The position numbers and the translations under genes are program-made. Below are positions 1 through 11,025 of a DNA stretch of 64,000 nucleotides, piece after piece. The notes under the pieces were generated by a model. That model worked only from the letters and a program-made list of their open reading frames with translations, searched no databases and had not been told where the DNA came from. The stretch's first letter is position 1; every line of letters begins with the position of its first letter. This stretch comes from [Mycoplasma] gypis (GTDB lineage Bacteria > Bacillota_I > Bacilli_A > Mycoplasmatales > Metamycoplasmataceae), in contig NZ_JAFFTD010000001.1 of assembly GCF_016924775.1 (NCBI RefSeq), positions 1-64,000 on the forward strand. The letters are read 5' to 3'.

Positions 1-165
1 GACTTAATAGAAAAATTTATGATAAGTTTTCCAAATATAACAGAGCAACGAAAAATTGGTTCATTATTCCAAAAACTCGATAGACTGATTTAACTCTATG
101 AATTAAAACAACAAAAGCAAGAAGCAATCAAAAAAGCTTTACTTGAAAAAATGTTTGTGCATTAA
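1..165 (+). pseudogene. HsdS C-terminal fragment (type I restriction specificity subunit) with in-frame stop
   Basis: Only the 3' end of the gene lies in the window. The reading frame from base 1 gives the conserved distal helix of HsdS target-recognition subunits, with the motif EQRKIGSLFQKLD. This is followed by TAA at 91-93. Beyond the stop the same frame continues with a typical HsdS tail (LYELKQQKQEAIKKALLEKM) to a second TAA at 163-165. HsdS sets the DNA sequence recognised by the HsdR/HsdM complex, and its conserved helices form the dimer spacer. The stop removes about 24 residues of the last helix, so the product may be truncated or inactive. The identity rests on these motifs alone; the recognition domains are outside the window. 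Confidence 0.65.
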
Positions 166-187
166 AATAATATATTTTTTTTAAATG

Positions 188-193
188 TATAAT
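188..193 (+). promoter_or_regulatory. -10 box of lgt-trxB
   Basis: TATAAT lies 34 bases before the lgt ATG and is followed by a Shine-Dalgarno stretch (AAAGGAG) at 216-222. No convincing -35 box is seen, which is common in mycoplasmas. Confidence 0.5.
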
Positions 194-227
194 TATTTTT
201 ATATTACTTTATAAGAAAGGAGCGTTT

Positions 228-1223
228 ATGGAAGAATTTAAAGGTTATATTCCTGATAATGACAGTCAAGTTTTAAAACTTGGAGATATGCGTCTTTACT
301 CATTTTTAATGATGTTAGGAATGCTTTGTGCTATCCTTACTGTTTTTTGATTCTGAAGACGTGAAAAATATAAATTTGAACTGTTTGTTACAGTTGTTAT
401 TATCACTCTTCCAACCTCAATTTTAGGAGCAAGACTTTTCTTCATTTTTGAAAGAATGTCAGTTGGAGACTGAATCTTTTTAAAATCTAATTGATACAAA
501 ATTTGAGAAGGGGGACTATCCATCCAAGGGGGTGTTGTAGTTTCAGCAATTTGTGACTTAATTTTCTTAAGTTTCAAACGAGATTTAGTTGATTTAAAGA
601 AATGTTTTTCAATTATTTTACCAACTGTTTTTATTGGACAAGCAATAGGACGTTGGGGAAACTTTGCAAACCACGAAGTTTATGGAAAAGTTGTTGATGC
701 AAATGATTGATCAATCGCTTTTCTTCCTTCATTTATTAAAGAACAAATGTACATTTTTGCTCCCGCTAATGGTTCAGCGGAATCAATTTCAGCTTATCGT
801 GCACCTTTATTCTTCTATGAATCAGTCGCAAACCTTTTAGGTTACGTAGTTTTAGTTTGAGTATTAAACAAATGAAACTGACTAAGACCAGGAACAACTG
901 GTGGGCTTTACTGAGTATACTATGGTACTGTTCGTTTCTCAATGGAAAATCTTCGTGAAGAAAGTTTTACATTCTATAACGTTCTTTCAATCATTTATAT
1001 TGTTGTTGGGGTTTTATTAGTTATTTGATTTAACTTCACAAGAAATACTCGTTATACTGTTTACAAAGTTCCAAATTTCGAAAATCCAAAATGAGCTAAA
1101 ATTTTCTATTTTATTGTTTGAGAAGATTCTATTCATTACATTAATCGTCGCAACCAAGAAAAACAAAGAATGAAAATTCTTAAAGAAAAACAAAATAATG
1201 TACAAAATATAGGAGTAAATTAA
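228..1223 (+). CDS. lgt: Prolipoprotein diacylglyceryl transferase
   Basis: Predicted product of 331 residues. Lgt moves a diacylglyceryl group from phosphatidylglycerol to the lipobox cysteine of prolipoproteins, the first step in anchoring the many lipoproteins encoded in this window. The sequence is a polytopic membrane protein. It carries the family signature region around GRWGNFANHEVYG (about residues 143-155), the GGLSIQGGVV-type motif, and a late loop with arginine and glutamate (MENLREESF). The start has a strong AAAGGAG six bases upstream. The stop overlaps the trxB start (TAATG), so the two genes are translationally coupled. Several UGA codons are read as Trp. The basic C-terminal tail of about 50 residues is longer than in E. 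coli Lgt. Confidence 0.93.
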
Positions 1224-2149
1224 TGACAAATACAAAAACTGATTATGATGTTGTTATTATTGGTGGGGGTCCTGCGGGATTAACTGCTTCAGTATATACA
1301 ACAAGAAGTAATTTAAAAACAGTTTTTATTGAAAAGAAAGTTCCTGGTGGGAAACTTCCATTTCAATCAAAAATTGAAAACTGACCAGGCGAAACAATGA
1401 TTACAGGGGCTGAATTAGCAACTAAAATGTTTTCACAAACACAGGCTAATGGCGCTGAATTTGTTTTTGGTAACGTTGTAAAAATTAATAATGTAGAAGA
1501 TTTTTACAAAGAAGTTATTTTAGAAGATGGACAAATTCTAAAAACAAAAACAATAATTGTAGCTAGCGGAATGCTAAATAGAATTCCTAAAGATATTAAA
1601 GGAATTGAAGAATTTGATGGTAAAGGTGTTTCATATTGTGCTATTTGTGATGGTCCACAATATAAAGGGCATCCAATTGCTATTATTGGTGGGGGAAACT
1701 CAGCAATCGAAGAAGGTGCTTTCGTTGCTTCATTTGCTTCTAAAGTATATGTTTTTGTTCGTGACAAAATTATTGCAGAACAAAAACTTGTTGATGAATT
1801 AAAAGCTAAAAGCAATGTTGAAATCCTTATGAATTCACAAATCTTGGAAATCATTCCAAACGAAGAGGGTGTTGTAGGAAAAGTTAAAGCTTTTGTCGAA
1901 GGTGAAGAAAAAGAAATTCAAGTAAGTGGAGTTTTCCCTTATATTGGTTTCATTCCTGCTACCGATTTCTTAAAAGATTTTGAAGGTGTATTGGCACCAA
2001 ATGGTTTTGTAATCACTGACGAAAATATGGAAACAAAAATTAAAAACGTTTATGCTGTTGGTGATGTAAGGATCAAAGACATTCGTCAAATAACTACAGC
2101 TGTTGGTGATGGAACAATCGCAGCCAAACACATAACAAACAAACTATAA
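1223..2149 (+). CDS. trxB: Thioredoxin reductase
   Basis: Product of 308 residues, the usual length for low-molecular-weight thioredoxin reductases. This flavoenzyme passes electrons from NADPH through FAD and a CxxC disulfide to thioredoxin. Visible motifs are the N-terminal FAD-binding GGGPAGLTA (about residues 14-22), the redox pair CAIC at residues 139-142, a second dinucleotide fold IIGGGNSAIEEG, and the C-terminal FAD motif YAVGDVR. The start codon shares its A with the lgt stop. The lgt-trxB pairing is common in Firmicutes and mycoplasmas. A terminator follows. Confidence 0.95.
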
Positions 2150-2162
2150 TAATTTAAAATTC

Positions 2163-2198
2163 ACTGTTTTCCCTTTAACGGAAACAGTTTTTTTTATT
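2163..2198 (+). terminator. Rho-independent terminator of lgt-trxB
   Basis: ACTGTTTTCC pairs with GGAAACAGT (one bulged T) across a short loop and is followed by a long T-run. Confidence 0.8.
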
Positions 2199-2304
2199 TT
2201 TTATAAAGATTTTTTAACTGAAAAATATAACAAAAATCTTATTGTTTTATATTTAAATGCTAATAATGATATAAAAAAACAAAAAACTAGTACAATTTCA
2301 AGTT

Positions 2305-4509
2305 ATGAATAACAAAAGATATTTTAAAAATTTTTTATACTCTATTTTATTATTTTCGGCATCAACAATGACTATCACATTTGTTGCTGCAGCTTGTGAT
2401 AACAAAAATAAAGATAAATTTAAACCAGAACAATCAAATCCAAAAACACAACCAGAACAACCAAATTCAAATCCTGAATCCATCATTCCTTCGAATCCTG
2501 GTGTGTCTTCCCCCACACCTAATCCAGGTGATGACGTTGAGACAGAACCTTCTACTTCGGGATTTAATTCTTCAAATACACAACCAGTAAATACTATAAA
2601 TCCTACTGGACCTAAAGATGAAGAAGCTTACAATAGACTCTCTCAAAAAGAAAAAAACACAGTGGATGTAAATAATTACGTATCAGCATTACGTGCTTAT
2701 CTAGAAGAAAGAGGTATTAAACCTGCTCCGGAAGCACCTTTTAGTAATTACAATGCTAAAGCAATTCAAAATAATCAATCGACATGAGAAGATGCTTACT
2801 ATCGTAATTTTAGCATTTACCAAAAGGATGGGATTTATTTAGAACCTTTAAATATTTCTACACCAGTAAAAGCCTATTGGAAAGCAACGCCTAATAACTA
2901 TGGTAAAGCACGCTATTTACCTAATGAACTTTACAAAAAAATTGCCTTACAAAGTTACCAAATTGAAATTGTTAACTCAAATAAATTGATTGATCCTAAT
3001 TCGTTAGAAGTTGAAAAAGGTACTGCATGAATTTTAGACTATAAAACGGAAGAGGGCAAAGAATATCCAACTACTTGGTATTTAGCAACTAATCTTCACG
3101 TTGCTCAGAGAATTATTAAATCTCAAGAGGATAAACAAACGAATTACACAAATATTTCAAAACTCCAAGAAGAAAAAGATAAAATTACACCGATTAAAGA
3201 AAAAATTAAACAGTATGAAGAAGAATTTAATCATATTAAAGAAACACAAGGCGAAAAGGCTGCTTTTGAGTCAAGTGCAATTATGAATTATAATAAATAC
3301 TCTAATGAGCTTAAAAAGTTATTAAAAACAAATTTTGGAGAAACTGAAAAAATAAATTTATATCACTTTAATGAAGATACACCACTTAATCAAAAATTAG
3401 ATGTTACAAATTTAGCAGTTACTGTTGATCGTTTTAGTTTTGAACCATCTCAAGTTAAATTAATATATGCCGCAAATAATTTTATGAATACTAGCCCTTC
3501 TGAATATGTGTCAAGTCTTTCAAAATATAAAAATTATGAAGAAGCTGCTGATTTTGCTGTTTTAGAATTTAAATTTGATCAAAGAAATAATGAATATAAA
3601 TATTTTTCACAAGATAAAAACTCTGATGTTAGCGTTTCTAATGCTTCTGAACTAGCTAAAAAAGCAACAGCTAACTATGCAAACTGAGATTCCAGTGAAA
3701 AAGTTAAATTTGCAAGTTCATCTGTATTAGAAGATTACGAAAAATTGAGCACTGAAAATGTCAATGTTACAATTAATGACAATAAAACAGTCAGTGTTCC
3801 TAAAATAAAAGTTGATTTTCTTGCTTTAGGATTTCCCAACGCACAATATGACTATCAATTAACAAAAGAAGATAGGGCAAGGATTAACGGGGATTCTATT
3901 TTTGGACAAGGCTCAGATAAATTGAAATATACAACAAGCATTTGAATTAATAAACCAAAAGATTTGCCTAAGATTTTTACTAAAGATTTAGGTTCTGGAC
4001 TTTCAAGTTTTATTGGTTACCGTACATTTACTAATAACCCAGGAATTACTGATATTACCCTTTCTGTTCCAATAATTGATTCTTTGGGAATAGGCGGAGG
4101 AACTTTTAATATTGGGAATGTTAAGGACAAAACATCTAATTATAAACAATCAGAATATATTAACTTTGGACTTGGGTATAATCTTTCGAACTGACAGCCC
4201 CTTCAAGGTGCTAGTGGCTCAAGTGTAAGAGATGTTAATGGTTATCTTTATGGTATAAACTTCGCAACAGCAGATAGTTCATTAACAACAATTACTCAAG
4301 CTTTCCGTTCTGAAGGAAGACATTATGACGGATTGTATGGAAAATATAATCTAGCACAATATGATTTGATTTACGGTGGTGGAAAAGACCAAAGAACTTC
4401 ATATCGTCAAGCTTTAAAAGATGCATATGGAAAGAATTATAAAACAGCTTTATTTAGTAATGGAACTGACGATGCTTATGTTCCCGTTGAATATAGATTC
4501 ATGAAATAA
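2305..4509 (+). CDS. Mycoplasma immunoglobulin protease (MIP), DUF31 lipoprotein
   Basis: 734-residue surface lipoprotein. It has a short basic N-terminus, a hydrophobic stretch and a lipobox ending in AAAC with Cys31, then a low-complexity Pro/Asn/Ser/Thr linker (about 35-110). The catalytic part is a DUF31 trypsin-like fold. The expected triad is visible: His265 in ATNLHV, Asp416 in ADFAVLEF and Ser637 in GASGSS. In the known MIB-MIP pair, MIP cleaves the heavy-chain variable region of antibody held by MIB, and the gene that follows is MIB-like. Upstream there is no Shine-Dalgarno; a TACAAT box ends eight bases before the ATG, so the mRNA may be nearly leaderless. Substrate range is inferred from family and context. 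Confidence 0.85.
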
Positions 4510-4523
4510 TTAAGGTGCTATAA

Positions 4524-7500
4524 ATGATTAAAGCTAAAAAATATAAATTAATTGCTACCACAGTAGTACTTACCTCTGTTGCATCAGTAGGAGTCGTTAT
4601 AACAGCTTCTATCGCAACCACAACAAAAAATAGAGAGCTTAAAACCGGATTAATAAATTTTGAAAAAGGAATAAATTCAAATATTACTGATAAAAACATT
4701 ATTGATGATGTAAACGCAAATTCAACATATGATAATAATCTTGCTATTAATAAATTTGAAATAAAAATTATTTTTAAAGAAGAAGCAAAAATAATTTCTT
4801 CATTCACACTTAAAGTCGAAAATCCTGAAAGTGTAAATATTACTGAAATAATACCTGATGGTTATGAATTGAGCGATAGTTCACTGGACCAAACAAAAAT
4901 GAATTTAGATCCAAATATTGATAATGTTATTGCTATTAAAAAAATCACTGTACATCATACAACTACAGTGCATTTTGTTACTGCCGAAGGCAAAGAAGTA
5001 AAAACTGAAACAATTCAAACAATTAATGATGAAGAAATAAATATTGTTGACCACTTACCTGAAAAATACAAACTTGTAAATCCTAAACAACAAATAGAAG
5101 TAGGTGTAGAAAACACTGTTACTGTTGAAAAAATTATTGAAAAATTTATAACACAAGTTACATATAAATTTAATAACGTAAACATTGCAACTGAAAACAT
5201 TGTTTCTTTTGATGAGCAAAAAGTTGATTGACAATCAAAAATGCCAAAAGGTTATAAATTAAAAGAAGGAAGCCCAACCCCAAACATTACTCCTGGTCAA
5301 GCTGTCACAATTCCTATTGAAAAAATTGTTATTGAGTACACAACAACAATTAACTTTGTTCTTGCTGGACAAAGTGGAGTTTTCAAAAGAGTAAAAATTA
5401 AAACCTACGATGATGAACCTGTTGAATGAGAATCGAAAATACCAACAGGTTATAAATTATTAAATGAAAATAGAAAACCATCAGTTACCCGTGGACAAAC
5501 AGTAAATATTACTATTGAAAAAATAAAAGTAAAAAAAACAACTAAGATTCAATTCTACAGCGGTTCTCAAAACATTGGTAAAGAAGTTAGTGTTATTTCA
5601 TATGATGATGAAAAAATTAATCTTGCTCCATTAGTTCCTGCAAAATACAAATTAGTAAACTCCAACCCAATTATCAACATTGGTGAATCTAACCGAATTG
5701 AAGTTGCTAAAATTGTTACTGAATATCGAACAACTCTTGTTTTTGAAGATCATGGAGTTTCAATAGTAACAAAAACTGTTGTAACTCACGATGACGAAAA
5801 TGTTGAATATAAAGGTTTAGTTCCAGAAGGTTATCGTTTAACATCAGCTTCTGAAAATTTAACTATTCAACGGGGAACAACCAATAAAATCGCAATTGAA
5901 AAAATTCCGAAAACAATTGAAAAACCAGAAGAAAAAGGTCCAGAACCAGAAAAACCAATTGTTGTCAATCCAGAAAAACCTAAAGACCCTATTATTGCTC
6001 CAACTGAACCAGTAGTTCCTTCAAAAAGAGAAGAAGAACTCAAAAAAGTTAATGAAGTTATCAAAAAAGCTGGTGCAACAGTTAATCCAAATAACGTTAA
6101 TGTACCAGATCCTTCAAGAATAAAACAACCTTCAAGCGGTGGAAGTATTTCGGCAAAACAAGCAGCAGAAATTAAAAACTCTATTAAAAATATTAAAGAA
6201 TTCGCTAAAATGAAAATTAACGGTTCATTAAGTGAAGCTCAAATTCAAAAACTTGTTACTTCATTTAAAAGCCTTTATGATTTAGATCAAACTAACCAAG
6301 GAATTGCTTTTAATGAAGAATCTTTACGTAATTATTTAAAACTTGTTGAAAATAATGGAAAAACAACCACTCAAAAAATAAAAGAAATTGGTTTTGTATT
6401 AGGTGGTAGAGAATTAACTGATGCAGATGATCTTAATAAACTATTTCAAACACAACTAGACATAATCAGTAGAGAATTAGATAGCCAACTAAAAAAAGGT
6501 ATGATACCTATTTTAAACTATGGGGGCACAAATCTTGGTGGAGTAGTTTGAGGTTTTGCTGATCAAAGTAAAAACCCAGTAAGAAATAAAATGATTAGTG
6601 ATAATAAAAAACGTGTTCTTGCAAATGATGGAGAATGAAACAGAAATCCTTCAGAAGTTTCAAACATGGAATATAAAGGTTGAAATAAAAATGATACAAC
6701 CAATTCATACTCTAGTGCAGGGGCGAGTTCTTCAAAAGGAATCACAGTTTATGAATATACACCTGATTCAACTAATAAAGTTGCAAAACCAGGTGACAAA
6801 ATTATTGTTGCTGTTTTAGATGCTGCAAATCCAGCTGGTTACAGAGAATTTACAGACTTCTTAGCAAAAGTAAAACAACAAGGTAAAAAACTTGATGGGG
6901 TAACTATTAAAAATATGGGATACCGTGATGAACGTCAAGACTTTAGAGAAATTTTAAAAACAATTCCTGACCATATTAAGAAAGTAACTTTATTCTTTGA
7001 AGGTTACAACACAGATTCGTTAATCGGGTTAACAAACAAGACAATTGATGAACTTGAAGTTGTTTCAAGTTTAAACAACTTAAGCGACAAATGAGCTATT
7101 GATCCAAGAGCTGTTAATAAAGTTAAATACTTTAGCTTTGATTATAACAATAACACAATGAATAATGGTGGTGGTGTTGCTGCTTCAATCGTTTTCAATA
7201 CTTTAAGATTTGCAAAAGATTCAACATTAGACCAAGTTAATGAAAGTATGAAAATTGCTTTTGTGGATAAAGCTGATCAAAGAATTTTCCAAGGTGCTTT
7301 TGGAGATGGTTCATGACCAACATATTTAGATCTTACACAAACACCACAATTACGTTCATTAAAAGGTATTAATCTATATAGCAAAGTATTCTTTAAATTA
7401 AAATTATGAAATTCTACACCTACATTTACTGTGGAATTAAAAGATATTGATAAACAACAATGAAATGCTTTAATCGTAAAAGGGCCAAGAAGAGCTGAAT

Positions 7501-7751
7501 TAGATTTCGAAGGAGCAGATGTCAATGCTGTTTACCTAAAAGGCTCAATTGATGAAATTCCAAATAATTACAACCAACAGTTATATGGATTATTTGAAGC
7601 CGGAAGAAACGCTTTTAGAACAGTTTATGTTGACTCAGAAGCTGTTGCTAGAGTAATTAATAAAACTCAAGCAGCAAGAAAATTCGGAAAACAAGCTGTT
7701 GTAAAACCAGCAGATTTTAATCAGGGAGGAGAAATAAGTGGTTTCGAATAG
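4524..7751 (+). CDS. Mycoplasma immunoglobulin-binding protein (MIB), immunoglobulin-blocking virulence protein
   Basis: 1075 residues. An uncleaved-type N-terminal membrane segment (about 10-30, no lipobox Cys) anchors a large extracellular part. Residues about 70-465 hold five to six degenerate repeats of about 65 residues, each with a P-x-GYKL or P-x-KYKL core and ending in a short basic IEKI-like strand. A Pro/Glu linker follows (about 470-500). The C-terminal 550 residues resemble the MIB/protein M-type immunoglobulin-capturing domain. The gene starts 14 bases after MIP behind AAGGTG and ends by overlapping the next start by 14 bases. Family knowledge: MIB binds antibody light chain and presents it to MIP. 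The repeat region may act as a stalk of variable length. Confidence 0.82.
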
Positions 7752-9141
7752 TATTAAAAAAAGTATTTTTCCAATACTTAAATATTCAAACCTAGCTTTG
7801 GCTTTTGTTGAATTGTTTATATTCTTAATTTTGGCAAGTAGACTTATTAATGTTGATAACTACTTTTCAACAAAAGATTTATTTTTAAACAATAGTTTTG
7901 ATGCTAGTGCCAAGAACTTTAATATTTTGTACAATATCGCTTTATTTTTTAGTCTTATTGTATTAACAGGATTTTACAATTATCGGAATATACACAAAAA
8001 TTTGGCTCCAACTCTAAAATATATTCCATGATTTGTTGTTTATGTTTTATTTTCAATAATCAGTTTAGTTATTCCATTTGTTTGAAATGATCTAAAACTA
8101 ATTACCCTATTTTATAAATCGTTTTTATTTATAATCTTATTTTTAATTAATTTTGCTTACGATTTTTATACAAAGATTATTCAAAGAAAAACATCGCCCA
8201 TTTCAAAAAGAATTATTCTTTCATTAATAATTTCACAATTGTTTAAATTAATTAATATTTTAATTTTATTAATGTGTTTATATGTTTTTGTTAACAACAG
8301 AACAGATGGAGTTGAAAATAATCTTTTTGTGTCTAATCCTCTAATTGATGGTTTTGAAAATACTTTCTTCCAAAAAGGTGGATTAGGCTATGTACTATTG
8401 TTTTTATTAATAATTGCAATAATATTAATGATTGCAATGTCACAGTTTTCATTTATTTATGAATATAACAAAAAACAATACATTATTTCATTATTAAAAA
8501 ACACAAATACTTACTCGATCTCAGTATTATTTTCAATAATGGCGTGATACTTTGTGAAAATGTTTAGTAATGTCTATACAGAAGGTATTATTATTTTTCA
8601 AAAACCTAATTACTGATTATGAATAATATTTACAATGTTTTCAGTATTGGTTATTGGTTTCTTGATATTTGTAAAAATCAAAATTAAAAATAAACAATTA
8701 CTTAATAATTATTTTTCTTCAATAGGATTTTCATCATTTCTTATTGTTCTAATTTTTAGCTTAATATTAAGAATTTTTGTTAATGATAAATTAACAAATA
8801 CAGTGATTTTATTGATGGTTGTAATCACAGCCTTATCTATTTATCAAATAGCTCGGACAATTTACACAGTTCCGAATATTATCAGAATTTCAATATACAT
8901 TCTTACTTGAATTATGTTGCAATTTGTTCTAATTACTCAACAATTAAACATCGAACTTTCACATTTAGACAATACATCCATGTCAGTAACATCAACAGCA
9001 TTTAATCTTCCTGATATCGGTATCATTATCATTTTATGTCTGTCAGTTTTATATTTAATAATCAAATCATCTACATGAATTTATGCTTCTGTATTTATTT
9101 ACAAAAGAAACAAAAAAGGGGTAAAAACATATGAAATTTAG
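7738..9141 (+). CDS. Polytopic membrane protein of the F1-like/X0 ATPase cluster
   Basis: 467 residues with roughly ten to twelve hydrophobic segments and short loops, so an integral membrane protein. The GTG start at 7738 lies six bases after AGGAG and overlaps the end of MIB by 14 bases. The next ATG overlaps its own stop region by 11 bases. It occupies the position of the multi-spanning X0 component that accompanies type-3 F1-like ATPases in mycoplasmas. No classical F0 a- or c-subunit motif is visible. Function is inferred only from the conserved gene order. Confidence 0.7.
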
Positions 9142-9646
9142 TTTAAAGAAAAAATCCGCTAACCTTGAAAAAAATAATCTTGTAAATGAATATCAAAAAA
9201 TAGCTTTTGCAGAATTTAATAAACTAAAGAACAGTGAAAAGAAAGTAAGTTTTCAAGAAATTAAGAACCAAATTATTATTGAATTAAATTCACCTAAAAT
9301 TCAAGAACTTATGGATAACCTTGAACAAGATATTAATAAAGCTATTTCAGAAAAAAAACAAATTCTTTTCGAAAACTTTTATCTTGATTGAAACCGTAAT
9401 GAAAGATTTAGTCTAAACATGTTAATTCCTATCATAAATCCAAAAATCAATTCTAATTCATTTGCTTTAAACTTAATTCAAAGTGACAACATTGAAAAAA
9501 TGGAAGTTCTTGAAACTTTAAATTCATTAATTGACAATACTTTTAAAACTGGAAAACTTTTTGCATATAATAAAGATTTAATTTTTGCTTTTGATAAACA
9601 AACTAAAAGTGTAAAAGTTTTCTTCTCTGAAAACTTTATAAAATAA
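9131..9646 (+). CDS. Small soluble subunit of the F1-like/X0 cluster
   Basis: 171 residues, very Lys/Asn/Glu-rich, without signal peptide or membrane segment. It is predicted helical in the first 90 residues and mixed after that. The ATG lies inside the end of the membrane-protein gene (11-base overlap), and the stop is one base before the next ATG, so it is tightly coupled. I do not recognise a domain by sequence. Its place just before the gamma-like gene suggests a stalk or connector protein, but that is context only. Confidence 0.65.
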
Positions 9647-9647
9647 T

Positions 9648-10565
9648 ATGAACTTAAAAAAACTACAAAATAAACTTGCAAGTTATACAAATATTTATAA
9701 AGTAATTGAATCAGAAAAAAATATTACTTTAATTAATATTCTTAAATTATCAAAACAAAATAATTATTTCTTAAGTCGTTCAATTCAATCTAAACACTTC
9801 ATTGAACAAATTACTCAAAGATATGAAGTTAATAATGAAATAATTAAATCTTCAAAAAAAATTCAAAATAAATTTTTACAAAAATTAAAATTAAATACTA
9901 AAACTCCAAAGTTATGAGTTTATATAACTGAAAAAGAAAAATACGAAACTGACTCATACGCTAAACATGAAGAGTCATTGAATAAAAATGCCGATTTTAA
10001 AAAAGATATTTTTATTTCAATAGGTGAAAGAGCAAATAATTTTTGTAAACAAAAAAAAGCTAATGTGGTTTTTGAATATAAAAAGAACGATGTTGCATTT
10101 TTATCAAATTTTTTGCCTAAATATATTGAAAATTTCATCGAAAACAACGGTTATCACGATATTAACTTTATTATAAATTCAGCAAAAATTAAAGATTCTT
10201 GACTATCAGTTTTACCTATTGAAAAATTCAACTTAAGACTGGATGAAGTTAACAAATTTATTCCTAACGACATAGACTTTAAAAATATTAAAATCTATCC
10301 TAATATTGATAATTTTATCGAAAGTGAAGTTCATTCTTATTTAACTTACATTACATTGACTTTATTAAACGAATCTTCGATTGTTAATGAAAAATATAAT
10401 CTAATCGCCCAAAACAAAATTATCAATGACTTAGAAGATCGCTTATTTGTTTTGAAAAAATTTGTAAACCGTGAAAAAAGACAGCTTGAGGTTGAAGAAA
10501 TTTCACTGCTTTCATATAAAAAAGATTTAATTCACCAAAGAAAGGGAAAAGATGATCAAAAATAA
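9648..10565 (+). CDS. F1 gamma-like subunit (F1-like/X0 ATPase)
   Basis: 305 residues. The N-terminal helix (KKLQNKLASYTNIYKVIES) and the C-terminal region with NDLEDRLFVLKKFVNREKRQ followed by LEVEEISLL resemble the paired N- and C-terminal helices of ATP synthase gamma. In canonical gamma the corresponding C-terminal end reads roughly as a long helix closing with RQAxITxEIxEI. Gamma is the rotor shaft inside the alpha/beta hexamer. The match is distant, as expected for the type-3 enzymes. The gene follows its neighbour by one base and overlaps the epsilon-like gene by 14 bases. Confidence 0.65.
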
Positions 10566-11025
10566 TTTATTGATGGTTTCTCAAGAAGGTGTAACTAAAG
10601 AATTTAGTATTTCATCATTGCAATTAAATATAAATGGTAATGACTCATGAACTAAATTTGAAAATAATTCAATAGCTAGCTATCGAACATGTTTTTTTAG
10701 AATTGTCGAACAAAATAAAAATATCAAATATTTTATTTTAAATAATGTATTCATTAAAAATAACGATAATATTATCGAAATTACATACAACGATCGTTTT
10801 CATTGATATTTTCAAGATCAAAAAATTTTTGCTAATGAAAAAAATCTAATAAATAAATATCAAAAAATTTCTAAGGAAAAAAGCGAATTGAAAGCTTTAG
10901 ATTCTTTAAATCTTTCAAGCTACAATCGTACTGAAATTGATCAATTAAATAAAGAATATAACAAACTAAAATTACAGATTGATTTTAGTCTCGTTGAAGG
11001 AGGGCAAAAAAATGAAGAAAAATAA
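10552..11025 (+). CDS. F1 epsilon-like subunit (F1-like/X0 ATPase)
   Basis: 157 residues, not detectable as a single ORF without code 4 (UGA at two sites). The first 95 residues look like a beta-rich domain ending in IEITYNDRFHWYF. The rest is a charged helical hairpin, the layout of F1 epsilon. It overlaps both neighbours by 14 bases. Its position between gamma-like and membrane subunits matches conserved F1-like clusters. Assignment by fold impression and context is moderate. Confidence 0.6.

Noticed and set aside
296..577. Minus-strand ORF of 93 residues inside lgt
   Set aside because: Shadow of lgt, which reads through in code 4 with family motifs on the plus strand.
2415..2580. Pro/Asn-rich repeats in MIP that might be a phase-variable tract
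   Set aside because: Low-complexity linker without a long homopolymer or exact tandem unit able to switch the frame.
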